Source: Lingula anatina
Lineage: Eukaryota > Brachiopoda > Lingulata > Lingulida > Lingulidae
DNA length: 64,000 nucleotides
NCBI RefSeq assembly: GCF_001039355.2
Contig: NW_019775808.1
Location: 107,449-171,448 of the forward strand
Reading direction: 5' to 3'
Shown: positions 12,960 to 27,900 of the stretch, piece after piece
How positions within the stretch are numbered: position 1 is the stretch's first letter
Layout: each line of letters begins with the position of its first letter
Translations under genes and position numbers: made by a program
Notes under the pieces: generated by a model
What the model saw: only the letters and a program-made list of their open reading frames with translations
What the model was told of the DNA's origin: nothing
The model's database searches: none

Positions 12960-13404
12960 GTGTGGATGCAATTTTGTTAACGCATTTGTAAACACACGAG
13001 TGCTTAAGTGACAACTAGTCGTACCTACTATCCACACCATACAAGCCCCAAAGCAAGTTTGTTTTCATTCCAAATGTTTTTTTTTCTCTTGCATTTAAAA
13101 AATTGCTTCTTTTTTTCTTTTGAGAATTTAGGAAGATTGGCTTATAGTATTCCTTGTTCACTTTATAATTTTATTGACAAAACCACATTGTTGAAATTAT
13201 CTTCGGTTGAATATTGATGAATAAGATGATTACTTTATGCATGTAGAAAATCCTCCCCTTCTCTGAATAAAAAAACTCAGGTAACGATTTTAACTGTTGA
13301 AAGTTTAATATCAGCCTTTCATTCCTCGTTTTTTAATACCGTAACATTATAAGTTTGATTTTGTATTGCACCTATTAATTAGCAGGATATGTGATTTTAG
13401 ACTG
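10485..13404. other. intergenic stretch between the sushi-domain gene and the GPCR
   Basis: The part near 10.8-11.4 kb is richer in GC and CpG than its surroundings and probably holds the promoter and an untranslated first exon of the minus-strand sushi-domain gene, since its signal-peptide exon starts at an acceptor (10485-10486). Other contents: a CT-rich run (about 10,705-10,740), poly-C tracts (about 11,141 and 11,495-11,533), a TTA run (about 11,888) and a TA run (about 12,928-12,957). The rightmost part is probably GPCR 3' UTR. No coding exon is supported. Confidence 0.5.
11372..11496. mobile_element. small element ending CCGCCCCTG (family 2)
   Basis: The segment runs from CAATGGCGGATTTAG to GGATCCGCCCCTG. 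Its ends are similar to those of the element at 29604-29757, which begins CAGGGGCGGATT and ends GGATCCGCCCCTG. Inverted termini starting CAGGGGCGG are typical of hAT-like MITEs. Non-coding. Confidence 0.5.
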
Positions 13405-14448
13405 CTATGAGTTACATTTGGATTTACATTTTAACAACAACTGCATAAAAGATTTTCTGAACTCTGAATTAAAAGAATATATAATTGGGTTAAGGCATGA
13501 ATTGCAGTACCCTAGCCATATTGCGGCTTTGGGGATTTCCGCGTGCATAATAAACGTAGGGATAAACGGGTGGATGGTGTGGATGAGAAAAAACGGAAAC
13601 CAACAAACAAAAAAGCAGCCCATGATCAGCCCTAATGTCCTCGCTGCTTTGTATTCCTTTCTATGGATGGAGCTGTTGTTGGTCGCCGCAGGCTGAGAGA
13701 TGTGGTTACCGCTGTTATTATCATTAGTCACGTTAACACTCTGCTCCGTTTCAATCACGCTGATGCCGATATTTTGAGCGTGAATGCGCGTGGCTTGGTA
13801 CTTTGCGATCTTAAAGATTCGACAGTAAACAAAACTCATTAAAGAGAACGGGAAATAGAAAGTCAACATTGATATAACCAGTGAATAAAACTTGTTTGTT
13901 ATGTAATAACATTGTTCATTTCTTATCTGAAGTCCTCTGTAGTTTTCCTCCTCCGTGAATTTTAACTGGAGCGGTAAAAAGGAAAGAAGAAAACTCAGGC
14001 ACCATATGCTAAACAGGATTGCTCCCACCATTTTCTCGCTTAAAAGAATACCGTATTTCAAGGGTTTAACAATTGCTATATGTCTGTCTATTGCAATAAA
14101 GCAGATGTGTAGAATTGAGCTGGTACAACACATAATGTCCATAGATAGCCACATGTAACATACAGCGCTCTTAAACGGCCACTGACCACAAAGTTCATAG
14201 ATCAACGCCAGGGTCATCACGAACAGCCCCACCAGGAGATCCGCCACCGCTAACGATAACACGATGTAGTTCGTCTTCGTTCGAAGTCGTTCAAACGTTG
14301 CGACGCTGATGATGACGATGCTGTTTCCGAAGACTGTTAACAAAATGACCAGGATGGCCAATATCGCAATAGTCACATTTCTCGGCAGTGGTCGCGACAC
14401 AGCACTATCAATTGTAACATTCGCATATCCAATATCGTGAAACGGCAT
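13405..14448 (-). CDS. aminergic-type class A GPCR, single exon
   Basis: An uninterrupted 347-residue reading frame with seven membrane helices. Family landmarks are all present: GNSIV in TM1, LAVADLLVG in TM2 (sodium-site Asp), TM3 with Trp 3.28 and Asp 3.32 (WLSMD) ending in DRH, Trp in TM4, the TM5 proline with Thr 5.46 and Ser 5.43, CWFPFF in TM6, and WxGYCNSCLNPIIY in TM7. Asp 3.32, the TM6 aromatic pair and Trp 7.40/Tyr 7.43 together mark receptors for protonated biogenic amines (octopamine, dopamine, serotonin, histamine or tyramine classes). The N-terminus has two NVT glycosylation sites and the C-tail has cysteines suited to palmitoylation. The third loop is short and rich in Asn. 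The ligand cannot be told from sequence alone. The ATG at 14448 is the only good start before TM1. Confidence 0.93.
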   Translation of the reverse strand: MPFHDIGYANVTIDSAVSRPLPRNVTIAILAILVILLTVFGNSIVIISVATFERLRTKTNYIVLSLAVADLLVGLFVMTLALIYELCGQWPFKSAVCYMWLSMDIMCCTSSILHICFIAIDRHIAIVKPLKYGILLSEKMVGAILFSIWCLSFLLSFLPLQLKFTEEENYRGLQIRNEQCYYITNKFYSLVISMLTFYFPFSLMSFVYCRIFKIAKYQATRIHAQNIGISVIETEQSVNVTNDNNSGNHISQPAATNNSSIHRKEYKAARTLGLIMGCFFVCWFPFFLIHTIHPFIPTFIMHAEIPKAAIWLGYCNSCLNPIIYSFNSEFRKSFMQLLLKCKSKCNS

Positions 14449-17400
14449 TGCATGCTATAATAATTCTTACTCAGTTAGAACTTAACTCCTTTGGCGACTC
14501 TGGTGTGGGAAATCGTTTACATTTCTCATGTATTTACTTCCAATAAGCAATTCTACTTGATGCTGTAATGCAGAAGTCCATAATTTGAAGGATTCACTTT
14601 TTGCTTTTACGGCATGCGATAGTTACAAAGACTTCTGAGACGAAGCACTTCAGCAACTAATTCGTTCCAAGCTTGATCTCGCTCGGTACGGTTCTAATCA
14701 GTCTCATTCGTCTCTCTCTTTATAGGCCTAATTGATGTTTCAGTCATATGCTATCATATCGGGCGCATTATTTATTGTCTTGTCAGAGCAACAAAAGAAG
14801 CCATCAAAACTCTTGATACCCTTATTTCATTTCAATCAGTGAAATGTGCATTTGTAGATAGAAATCAAAGTCCACAGGAATTTATACCCTCACAACAATG
14901 GTCAAATCTTTGTATCAAATAATAAATAATTTTGTTTAATATATCACTTATCTCCTAGGAATAAATTTAACATCGAAATACCGCTCATGCCAATGAGAAG
15001 TGTCTGGTCATCTTTTCGGCAATCCTACTGTTGTATCCTAGAAGTAAACCTCACCTTGTGTTTTAAAACAGTTCCAGGACAGGGGGCGGAAAGGAGCTAA
15101 TATTATTTCTCGTCCAATATGTCACTATTTGAGTTGCTGTCCTCCATGGCAAAGCGTTTCTTCATAATCATTACGACGTTTCAGAATGGCAGATTTTTTC
15201 AGTATTTGCTTTCCTTTCACTTAAACAACCAAGCAAGTCATTTCAATAACTCACCGCGGAATTTTCATTGTTTTCCAGCCCATGGTCACAAAATGGCTTG
15301 TTTCTTCACGTTCTCAAAGCGACACTCTTGATAAACCGTCAAAAATACCCCGCTTGTATATTCTTGTCATTTACTCAAGAGAACAGAGTTGTTTCTTTTT
15401 TTGCCGAGAGACGCTGATGTGTCTAGTTCCAATAATAGACAAGTTATTATGTGGCAATCCCCCAGCTTTGGACATGCGCTGCCGACGCGGCGTTCTTCTG
15501 TAAGCGGCTCGTGGATGTTTTAATATTTCCTAAAAAAATTACCCTGTAGCAATCGTTCACCTTTGTATCATTCATCCTTGATGTGTTTTGTCAACAACAT
15601 ATCTGGTTTGAACAACGAACTACGATAAACTTGGTTCAATGCAGGTGTAATAGGAAACACCATATTGTATATTCTGAATAATATCACCGTTAATCATTGT
15701 CATAAGTTGACAGTTAATTCTTGTAAAGCCGCACATTTTTTATATACGCAGTGCAAAGTCTAATGGATTTCACAAAGACTTGATGCAGTTCGTGGCATGT
15801 TGACGGTTTTGGATTCTCGGAACTGGTTTGTCATGAGACAGGCAGTGCAGATAATTGTAAAGTTAGAAATGTGTCACTTTTGTCACTGGTTCCTGGTTTT
15901 CTTCTAAAACTATGATGTCAGACACCTACAAAACCATCAACACTTTACAACAGCGAAAATGACGCTTTTCTTGTGCCGTGTTGCCTTGATGGTTCTATTC
16001 TGAGAACTGCCCATTATGTCGAGATAATATTCGGTTGTTTATTTGAAGCAGGCACGTCCAAGTTCAGCCTTCTGGGAAAAAGAGTTTTTATAGGTGATTG
16101 TGCATGCATTTTGTGATGGTAATTTGTGCTTGATATTTTAATAGAATAAACTTCATGACTAATGCTGCAGCTATTGGCAACCATATGTCTATTATCTAAT
16201 AACATTACTATGAAATCGCGCTATTTCAAGTCCGCAATATATTAAATATGACAGTCGATAGATTTTCTCATGTTGAGCAATGCACTGTTTATTCCCATCA
16301 TATTGTTATGCAGTGTGCTACTCCTCAGATCCTTTGGTTCTTTTCGTTATAACATCAGTAGACAATGCACCACTCTCGGCTGTCTCTGATAAAAACCACA
16401 TGAAATGGCTTAGAAATAGTACATCAGTCTACCATAATGCAAATAAATACATGAAAGCAAGGAGTTACAACAGTTTTAACTCCTTGATAAAAGCAACCAA
16501 AACCGTTTTACTATTTTTTACTGAATTAAATCAAATCGCCATAATAAACTATACAGGTACATGTATGATAATAGAGAAAGATGTTCACAATCATCCCTTT
16601 AATTGCAATATTGCTGGCGATGTTTCCCAGTACAGTGCATCCGCAGCAGTGCCAACAATTATACCGAGCATGATGGGTGTTTACATAAATGCCCCGTTCA
16701 CATCGTGTTTAACTTACACCCCCCCCCCCCCAAAATATCGATGAATTGTAAACTGACTTGGACTGCTTGTGAGTGAGTACCACCAGATGATATAAAGCAG
16801 AATGAGGGTATTCAGACGAACCCCAAATAGAATGCGGGGGGATGGGTCGAAAAAGGTTCTTATCAAGTCACTATACTGGTATAATGTTTTTGTCTATTAT
16901 TTTATAATCAATAGCAACATGTATTATTACATAAAGTGACCGGTATTGATAGAAAATTCGATGAAAATTGAATACATATTTAGATAACAGCTTATTGATT
17001 GACTGTGAAACATTTGCCCCAGCCTGCGCTTACTGGAATGACAGAAAAACAAAGCAACTGCATTCGTAAAAATTGCAGCCTTGGGTCGAAGGTAATTACT
17101 TGGAGTCTATGAAGATGTTCAAACAAAAAAGTTTTGTTGACTTCTCGCTGCTCTTGACTTAATTGCTGTTTTTCTTGTTAATGAACACATGTGACCTGGT
17201 GACCTCACTGTACAGGTGCGTTGTTCTAGACATTACACCCATCCATTACCAGTCCAATACCATCACCTGCACCCAGCATGGTGGCTGCTTCACATAGACA
17301 GAGTTATGCGACCGTAACGTACATTGCATGAATATGACAAAGACTGCTTCATGTCTTGTCTAGGTTATCTAATTGTTGATGGATAACTATGGCTGTAAAA

Positions 17401-17477
17401 AGGTAAATCGTTCTCCATTACGTGTGTTTTATTCCCCTATGATGGATGATGTTTCGAGCCTTCATCAAAGTGTCTCC
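14449..17477. other. intergenic, no supported gene
   Basis: Upstream of the GPCR start I find no exon with convincing splice signals or family similarity. A 154-codon plus-strand open frame (16280-16744) has no recognisable domain and ends in a poly-C tract, so I treat it as chance. The GPCR promoter is presumably within the first kilobase. Confidence 0.5.
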
Positions 17478-19565
17478 ATATAGCGTCGACTTGTCGCCAC
17501 GCACCCCAGAGCATGAGAGCCGAGGATGTCATCGTAGATATAGATGGGATCTACCACATGGGGCAATGAAAACCCTATTGTACCGAATTTTGTAACTAAC
17601 AACCTCAAAAGTCGGTTCAAAAATAAATAGCCCTATTACTGTAATAAAGTTTGATTAAGACTACTAAAAGCGATCAACAATATCTTCAATATGATGTCCA
17701 TTTTGTCCCTTTTTATTTACACGACATATAGGCCTATACAACAAAAGCACTGAAGTTTATGTATCGTGTGTGTGTGTGTGTATGTGTGTGTGTGTGTATG
17801 TGTGTGTGTGTGTATGTGTGTGTGTGTGTGTGATAAGTTGTTTGTTCACACTCTTGCAATGTCAGGTGTGTTATACAGGTAAATGGAAGACAGGTGAGGT
17901 GGTTTAATGATAGATCTTTCAATTACGGTGTGTTTTTTTCTCCTGGTAACGAGATAAAGCAAGAATTCAATGGCAATATTAGAGCAACAGGAGCTGGTTT
18001 AACGTTTCCGTGGACGTAGATGACAATATCCCGAAGACAAATGTTATGGTTTTAGATGACAGACGGGATAGATTATACACACATACCCTTTAACAACGTA
18101 ACCAAAATGATACCTCCTTGATTCGAACTTTCTGGCCAGGATTTGTCTAGAAAAGACCGTTTCATAAGACAAATGAGAAGCTTCTTGCTTCGTCTTGGTC
18201 CAATTAATCAAAGGGTTTGCGCTGACATTAATGCATTTCCTTTGCAAGCGAATCATACATGTAAATGGATTATTATTTTTTTTATGAAATGCATGGCCCC
18301 CTGGTTTTATTATGTAGGTACCAGTGCCTAAGCCTTTGATGGTTCATTTCATACAGACTACACGTTACAACCAAGCTCTACATACAAAATTATTTCTAGT
18401 TTTATAACAACATTGAATATGCACCTTTTAATCGGTTAAAAGCCGGAAATTTCGATGAACTGTTTCATTATGTATAGGTTTTGTGCTATGATTACCATCG
18501 GTTATTACCCCAATGTCATTTCAACAAAGTAACCTTAGATGTACAGAACAATAACAATAAGGAATAACGTACATTTTGCGTGCGTTTAACTGCGAATTAT
18601 TACGGGTAGTTTATCTCCGTCACTTTGCATTTTGCTGATTAATTTCATGGAGGAAAAAGTGATTTTCAGAACGTTGTTTACTTTACCAACAAGCATAGTG
18701 CAGCTGTGGGCCAATATCTGAGTCTTTACATTACCTCGCTCCATTTATGATGTTTCAGTTTTATACTGCATTGATGAAATATTAAAAATTTGATACAAAT
18801 ATTTAGACAATGTAATGTGCAATGTTCAAATAAAAAGTGATTCTGAAGTGGTAAGTTGCGTGTTATTTTGGATGGAGGTGAGGGCACCAGAGTCTCTGCG
18901 AGGACTGGACGGTTCAGTAATAAAAACAGGACTTGTTTTGCTTAGATATCTTTCTATTTGGGGTCTGTCGGAATTGTCGGGAAAAATGAAATATACAGGC
19001 ACGTCATGCGGCAGTTTGAGAAATTTTGCTTATCTTTTTAAACTATAAATAGAATTGTCTTATTAACTTTTTAAACCCGAACCAGGCGTTGTTATCGCTT
19101 TTGCAAATGACTGGTTTGCTACCGGTACCCGTGTTCAAAATGCACATTTTGTTGAAATAGGATGCAAGGTAAGTATGTTACTGTCGGAGATGGGGGTGGG
19201 GGTGGGGGTTGGGGGGGTGAAGGCTATATCCAGAGGGCACGTCTGAATTTGAGACTTAAATCAGTGATGGTTTATGAGTAGTAGAGCATGTACAGATCAT
19301 AGTTTGTCTATGAATACCCATACCCAGTTGTTTGCCCTCCCCCCCTCACACACACACAATCCCACAATCAGCAGCCTAGCTTAATCTTGACTCCTATGGG
19401 AGAGTGATTAACTCATATCAGATAGGTTAACATGCCATATAGCACAACTATTACTAGACAGCACAACACTGCTCCATGCACTTTACTTAATCAAAGCCAC
19501 TTCTGGTCTAATATCGTGAATACCTCGTTATAGCCGTGATGTGGTATATATTAGGCGGGAAGACG
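17478..19565. repeat. 2.1-kb duplicated segment, copy 1 (ends at N)
   Basis: A segment starting ATATAGCGTCGACTTGTCG and ending GGCGGGAAG, present again at 19974-22084 in the same orientation with a few percent divergence and small indels, including different lengths of an internal TG microsatellite (about 17,766-17,832 here). Copy 1 stops exactly at the N at 19566. No gene is recognised inside; a 77-codon frame (18815-19048) is kept in both copies but has no known domain. Confidence 0.9.
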
Positions 19566-19973
19566 NTTAAATACCTGTACAGTGCGCTAGCCCACCTCAG
19601 AGATTGTATCAGATAATTGCCTGAACCAGGTGACAAATTTATCTCCCCAATAAATGACTTAGGTGAACATAATTACATAATGACCACATTAGGGTTTTGT
19701 ATTTGGTCTTGTATTTAAGAAGATATCGTGTAACATACCTTTTTATCAGCTCTTCTTTTATGCCTGATGTGTGGGCATCCTTCATTTTAACCAACTTTTC
19801 AACTCTGGCACCTCTGTCGCCTCAAATGGCTTGTTTAATATCGCCCCCGGCATGTCTTATGCTTTCATCACGTGTTCTTATCGCTGTCAACAACGCTTCC
19901 GGTACTATTTTGACCCCTGCAGTGCACAATTCCGGTCATGCGCACATCGCACCTTTCGAATAATGCAAGTCGT

Positions 19974-22084
19974 ATATAGCGTCGACTTGTCGCCACGCAC
20001 CCCAGAGCATGAGAGCCGAGGATGTCATCGTAGATATAGATGGGATCTACGACATGGGGCAATGAAAACCCTATTGTACCGAATTTTGTAACTAACAACC
20101 TCAAAAGTCGGTTCAAAAATAAATAGCCCTATTACTGTAATAAAGTTTGATTAAGACTACTAAAAGCGATCAACAATATCTTCAATATGATGTCCATTTT
20201 GTCCCTTTTAATTTACACGACATATATACAACAAAAGCACTGAAGTTTATGTATCGTGTGTGTGTGTGTGTGTATGTGTGTGTGTGATAAGTTGTTTGTT
20301 CACACTCTTGCAATGTCAGGTGTGTTATACAGGTAAATGGAAGACAGGTGAGGTGGTTTAATGATAGATCTTTCAATTACGGTGTGTTTTTTTTCTCCTG
20401 GTAACGAGATAAAGCAAGAATTCAATGGCAATATTAGAGCAACAGGAGCTGGTTTAACGTTTCCGTTGACGTAGATGACAATATCCCGAAGACAAATGTT
20501 ATGGTTTTAGATGACAGACTGGATAGATTATACACACATACCCTTTAACAACGTAACCAAAATGATACCTCCTTGATTCGAACTTTCTGGCCAGGATTTG
20601 TCTAGAAAGGACCGTTTCATAAGACAACTGAGAACCCTTCTTGCTCCGTCTTGGTACAATTAATCAAAGGGTTTGCGCTGACATTAATGCATTTCCTTTG
20701 CTAGCGATTCATACTTGTAAATGGATTATTTTTTAATAATCTTATTTTTCTGAAATGCATGGCCCCTGGTTTAATTATGTAGGTACCAGTGCCTAAGCCT
20801 TTGATGGTTCATTTCATACAGACTACACGTTACAACCCCGCTCTACACAAAATTATTTCTAGTTTTATAACAACATTGAATATGCACCCTTTAATCGGTT
20901 AAAAGCCGGAAACTTGGAAGAACTGTTTCATTATGTATAGGTTTTGTGCTATGATTACCATTGGTTATTACCCCAATGTCATTTCAACAAAGTAACCTTG
21001 GATGTACAGAACAATAACAATAAGGAATAACGTACATTTTGCGTGCGTTTAACTGCAAATTATTACGGGTAGTTTATCTCCGTCACTTTGCATTTTGCTG
21101 ATTAATTTCATGGAGGAAAAAGTGATTTTCAGAACGTTGTTTACTTTACCAACAAGCATAGTGCAGCTGTGGGCCAATATCTGAGTCTTTACATCACCAA
21201 CAAGCATAGTGCAGCTGTGGGCCAATATCTGAGTCTTTACATCACCTCGCTCCATTTATGATGTTTCAGTTTTATACTGCATTGATGAAATATTAAAAAT
21301 TTGATACAAATATTTAGACAATGTAATGTGCAATGTTCAAATAAAAAGTGATTCTGAAGTGGTAAGTTGCGTGTTATTTTGGAAGGAGGTGAGGGCACCA
21401 GAGTCTCTGCGAGGACTGGACGGTTCAGTAATAAAAACAGGACTTGTTTTGCTTAGATATCTTTCTATTTGGGGTCTGTCGGAATTGTCGAGAAAGTTGA
21501 AATATACAGGCACGTCATGCGGCAGTTTGAGAAATTTTGCTTATCTTTTTAAACTATAAATAGAATTGTCTTATTAACTTTTTAAACCCGAACCAGGCGT
21601 TGTTATCGCTTTTGCAAATGACCGGTTTGCTACCGGTACCCGTGTTCAAAATGCACATTTTGTTGAAATAGGATGCAAGGTAAGTATGTTACTGTCGGAG
21701 ATGGGGGGGGGGGGGGGTGAAGGCTATATCCAGAGGGCACGTCTGAATTTGAGACTTAAATCAGTGATGGTTTATGAGTAGTAGAACATGTACAGATCAT
21801 AGTTTGTCTATGAATACCAAGTACAACGATGATGCCAGGAAATTGTTGTTTGCCCTCCCCCCCCCTCACACACACACAATCCCACAATCAGCAGCCTAGC
21901 TTAATCTTGACTCCTATGGGAGAGTGATCAACTCATATCAGATAGGTTAACATGCCATATAGATAACTATTACTAGACAGCACAACACTGCTCCATGCAC
22001 TTTACTTAATCAAAGCCACTTCTGGTCTAATATCGTGAATACCTCGTTATAGCCGTGATGTGGTATATATTAGGCGGGAAGCCG
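19974..22084. repeat. 2.1-kb duplicated segment, copy 2
   Basis: The direct-repeat partner of 17478-19565. It contains an extra local tandem duplication of about 52 bp around 21145-21246 (unit with AACAAGCATAGTGCAGCTGT) that copy 1 lacks, and a shorter TG run near 20,256-20,287. It continues into unique sequence on the right, whereas copy 1 ends at a gap. Confidence 0.9.
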
Positions 22085-22949
22085 TGGTATACCAAACACT
22101 TACAGGTACGAATGTATGCCGTTTCTGTCCGGATATGAATTTTCTGAAGGACGAATTAACAGCAGGGGGTACAACGTCTAGAACGAATTACCTGGAGGTT
22201 TTGGTAACTTGATGTAAAAAATGGCAGACTTAAGTTGCCATCATTATGTGTACAAAATCGATATATTTAGATAAAAATGTGACACCATCTAGGATCGAAA
22301 GATGTGAAATAAATACTTTGCATTAGATTGATGTTATATCAAATATTTACAAGACTTGCTTTATAATGGCAACTAAGAGAGTAAGGCGTAGTGCATCGCA
22401 TATACGAAAATGTCTGACGTGAATTATGTGTAGCGACGGTAGCGTTAACAATTTTTGACGGAAGCGAACTCTTTAGGGATTAAATAAAGGCACACTTCAG
22501 ACCACAGCTAATTGCCCTAATTGCTGTTTATTCTTCTGTAATTCTCAGAATCCAAGAACGTGTCCTCAGTTATAATCTTAGAACTAAATCTTTAGGTTGT
22601 ATTGTATTAGAACCTACTTGACAGGCAGGGTTAATGGGTGCTCCGCTTAGATCTGGATGACAAACGTTTACATGGGACATTACAGCATTACTTTCACAAC
22701 CAAACATATGCAAACTCCGTCATCTGTCTATTTCTATATTGGTGTATTTTCATGTGATTCTATTGCTTAGGACGTTATGTGTTGTCGTCATTTAGGCATA
22801 TATGCCAATCGGTTGATGAAAGTAACGCAAATTATTTAAATAATATTATATTTACAGGATTAGAAATAAATTTATCACTTCATTAAGAAATAAGATATAA
22901 AAGATAATTTATGAATGTTTTGCCTTACTGGGCAAGGCTTACCTCCAGG

Positions 22950-23203
22950 ACTGGGTTCCCATCCCTAGATCAATCTAACAGGATCGGTCCATCTCCACGG
23001 GGTCTTTCGTTAAATGCTTTCAGCTTTAGTGACTTAGATGTCTGAGACGCCTACTAAAGCTGCTAAACAATAGTTAATATTACCCCCTATCAGCCTCAGC
23101 AGACGTGACAGACATTTAAGCCGCCCAAGTTAATTGCAATTAAGCGAGAATCCCCTCTGAGAAGTTCGAGCCAGAGTTAGTACGATAATCTCTGGGAATG
23201 GTC
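22950..23203. mobile_element. foldback MITE family 1, copy C
   Basis: About 254 bp, in inverse orientation to copy B at 7572-7827. It shares the CTAGATCAATCTAACAGGAT end region, the TTAATATTACCCCCTATCAG centre and a terminal GGGAATGGTC. It lies next to copy D with a gap of only 5 bp. Non-coding. Confidence 0.72.
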
Positions 23204-23208
23204 TCTAG

Positions 23209-23423
23209 GAGTGCATTCCCATAGATTTAGATCGATCCATCTAGATTGACCCAACTCCCTGGGGGTTCATGCTAAATTGCTGTCAGCCGAGCGCGCACGG
23301 TAGTTAATTACCCCCTTACAGCTTTTAGTAGGCGGGAGAGACATTTAAGCCGGCTAAACTGACAGTAATCTACTGAGACTCCCCACAGGGATAGATCGAT
23401 CTAAAATTTGTGGGAATGGGGTC
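23209..23423. mobile_element. foldback MITE family 1, copy D
   Basis: About 215 bp with inverted termini (GAGTGCATTCCCA against TGGGAATGGGGTC), flanked on both sides by TAG (23206-23208 and 23424-23426). It closely matches copy E at 42501-42715 along its length. Non-coding. Confidence 0.78.
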
Positions 23424-24901
23424 TAGGACTGACATCAGAACTGAACTTACAGGCACTACTCTATGATGGACACTGATTACTAGATGATTTTTAAGGAAAG
23501 TTTTTTTTTCTCAAGAAAAGCAAAACTTCTTTAATATTATCAAGAGAAAAGAACACAGCACCACACAAAGAATCACATCGTAAGAAGGATTATTTGAAGT
23601 TCTTTGTTCCGTTTTTACAAGGAAACACTTGAATGAACATCTTTGGTAATCAATTTTGGTTACCTGTGGACTCGAGCAACAACACTTCTTCTTGTCAAAG
23701 GAAGTCAAAATTAATTGAATCCTAAATGCTTGTGGCGTCACATAACAAGACATCACAGTGATATCAACGGACGGTTGGTGTCATTTATTTTCCTAGATTC
23801 CAATGACAGGGCAGCATTACATAAACAGACTTCCTAGATCAAAATAAGCACTAATTATCATCTGTAACAGTGTTTTAATGTCCTGCGGTTTGGCACCATA
23901 AACTAATCTCATGACTGATAACGTTAAAAAAAGGTGGATCCATAACATTCTGTGTTGGTTGTTTGAACTCATCCGAGAAAGCTGTATTTTGTCGATTGAC
24001 AGCCTCTGGAATGACTAGAAACTGGGGCATAAACTGATTGGTAATATCAACATTAAAACCTCAGAAAATGCCAAAGTGTCATTTAGTTGTATGACGTTAC
24101 ATCACAGCATCTCAGATTAAAGATCAAGTATAGGAATTATTAACAGGACATTTATTACACTTCATTTTGGTCTTTTTGTGTACTTGACCACCAAAATAAG
24201 AAGTTTGAAGTCCAATCTTATATTTTCATTTTTTTAAAATATTATGTACACAACAAAGCAACAAACTGCCATGGAAGAGTTCTCAGAACTGAAAGCCTAG
24301 GGCACACTTAATTTCCTTGAATTCTAGATGTCATGAGATGCCTACGCCGAAACCCATTAACCACTTCAGACTTGGTAACAACCTTTAACATATGAAAACA
24401 GGTACATCCTCTTTAATGATTTTATTTCAACTGGTATAGGTTTATATACCAGATACAAAATAAACATATACACAAGTTCACATGAGCCATTTGGTATTTT
24501 GACTAACATGGAAATCACTTTGATGGAAATTCCCTAATGGCATTAACTATCAAGCTGTTACCATCAAGTTGATTAAAAGACAATAAAAAAAATGGCTTTA
24601 ATCATAACTGTAGAGCAATCACCAAGTACGCTGATAATGTTATATATTTTAAAGTAATTCAGTATTTGAAATAATTATTTCAGTATTTGAAATAATTATT
24701 AGCTCCTTTTTTTTATTTCCTTCTGGATACTTTTCAGAGAACATATTGACCCACCCAACCTCTTAGTGCTTTCCTCATACTGTAAATATATATTAAAAAA
24801 AAAAAAAAAAAGGGCCCCAGATTTGTACACCGTCTTTCTTTAATGATGCATTCTGGTAAATATAAAAGAGCTTGTTTAATCTTGGGTAAAGTTGAGATGA
24901 A

Positions 24902-27667
<2,766 letters not shown>

Positions 27668-27900
27668 TCTTCCGTCCTGACTTTTCGATAGATGTCACCA
27701 CTGGTCATAAGAAAAAAAAACAAAGACTCATGCTGCGGTTATTTATAATGCCTGCTAATTATAAAATACGATTTCTATATTATTTGACTTATTCGTTCAT
27801 TTTACTCATAAAATTCCAGATCAAATGTTTTTCTTAGTTTTAATGCAAAGTTTAATAATTTGCAAAAATTTTGTTTCAGATTTCGGTACTTCCAGGCATC
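27668..27900. promoter_or_regulatory. bidirectional promoter region RBX1 / DHHC palmitoyltransferase
   Basis: Only 233 bp separate the divergent start codons at 27667 (minus) and 27901 (plus), so both genes must initiate from here or from within each other's 5' region. A TTTTGTTTCAG just before 27880 looks like an acceptor and could belong to an untranslated first exon of the plus-strand gene. No TATA box in a convincing position is seen. Confidence 0.6.

Larger units (their letters stand above)
22085..24901. other. intergenic stretch and probable RBX1 3' UTR
   Basis: No coding exon is supported. It holds two adjacent foldback MITE copies (22950-23203 and 23209-23423). RBX1 transcription runs leftward from its stop at 24904-24902; a minus-strand AATAAA near 24,420 is a plausible polyadenylation signal. 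An A-run lies near 24,795-24,810. Confidence 0.5.

Noticed and set aside
16280-16744. 154-codon plus-strand open frame
   Set aside because: No domain, weak composition, ends in a poly-C tract coding polyproline, no conserved features.
17734-17922. Thr/His-repeat protein on the minus strand
   Set aside because: Reading of a TG/CA microsatellite; its twin at 20182-20376 has a different length.
18815-21559. A 77-codon frame kept in both 2.1-kb copies
   Set aside because: Conservation follows from the recent duplication as a whole; the flanking DNA is equally similar.
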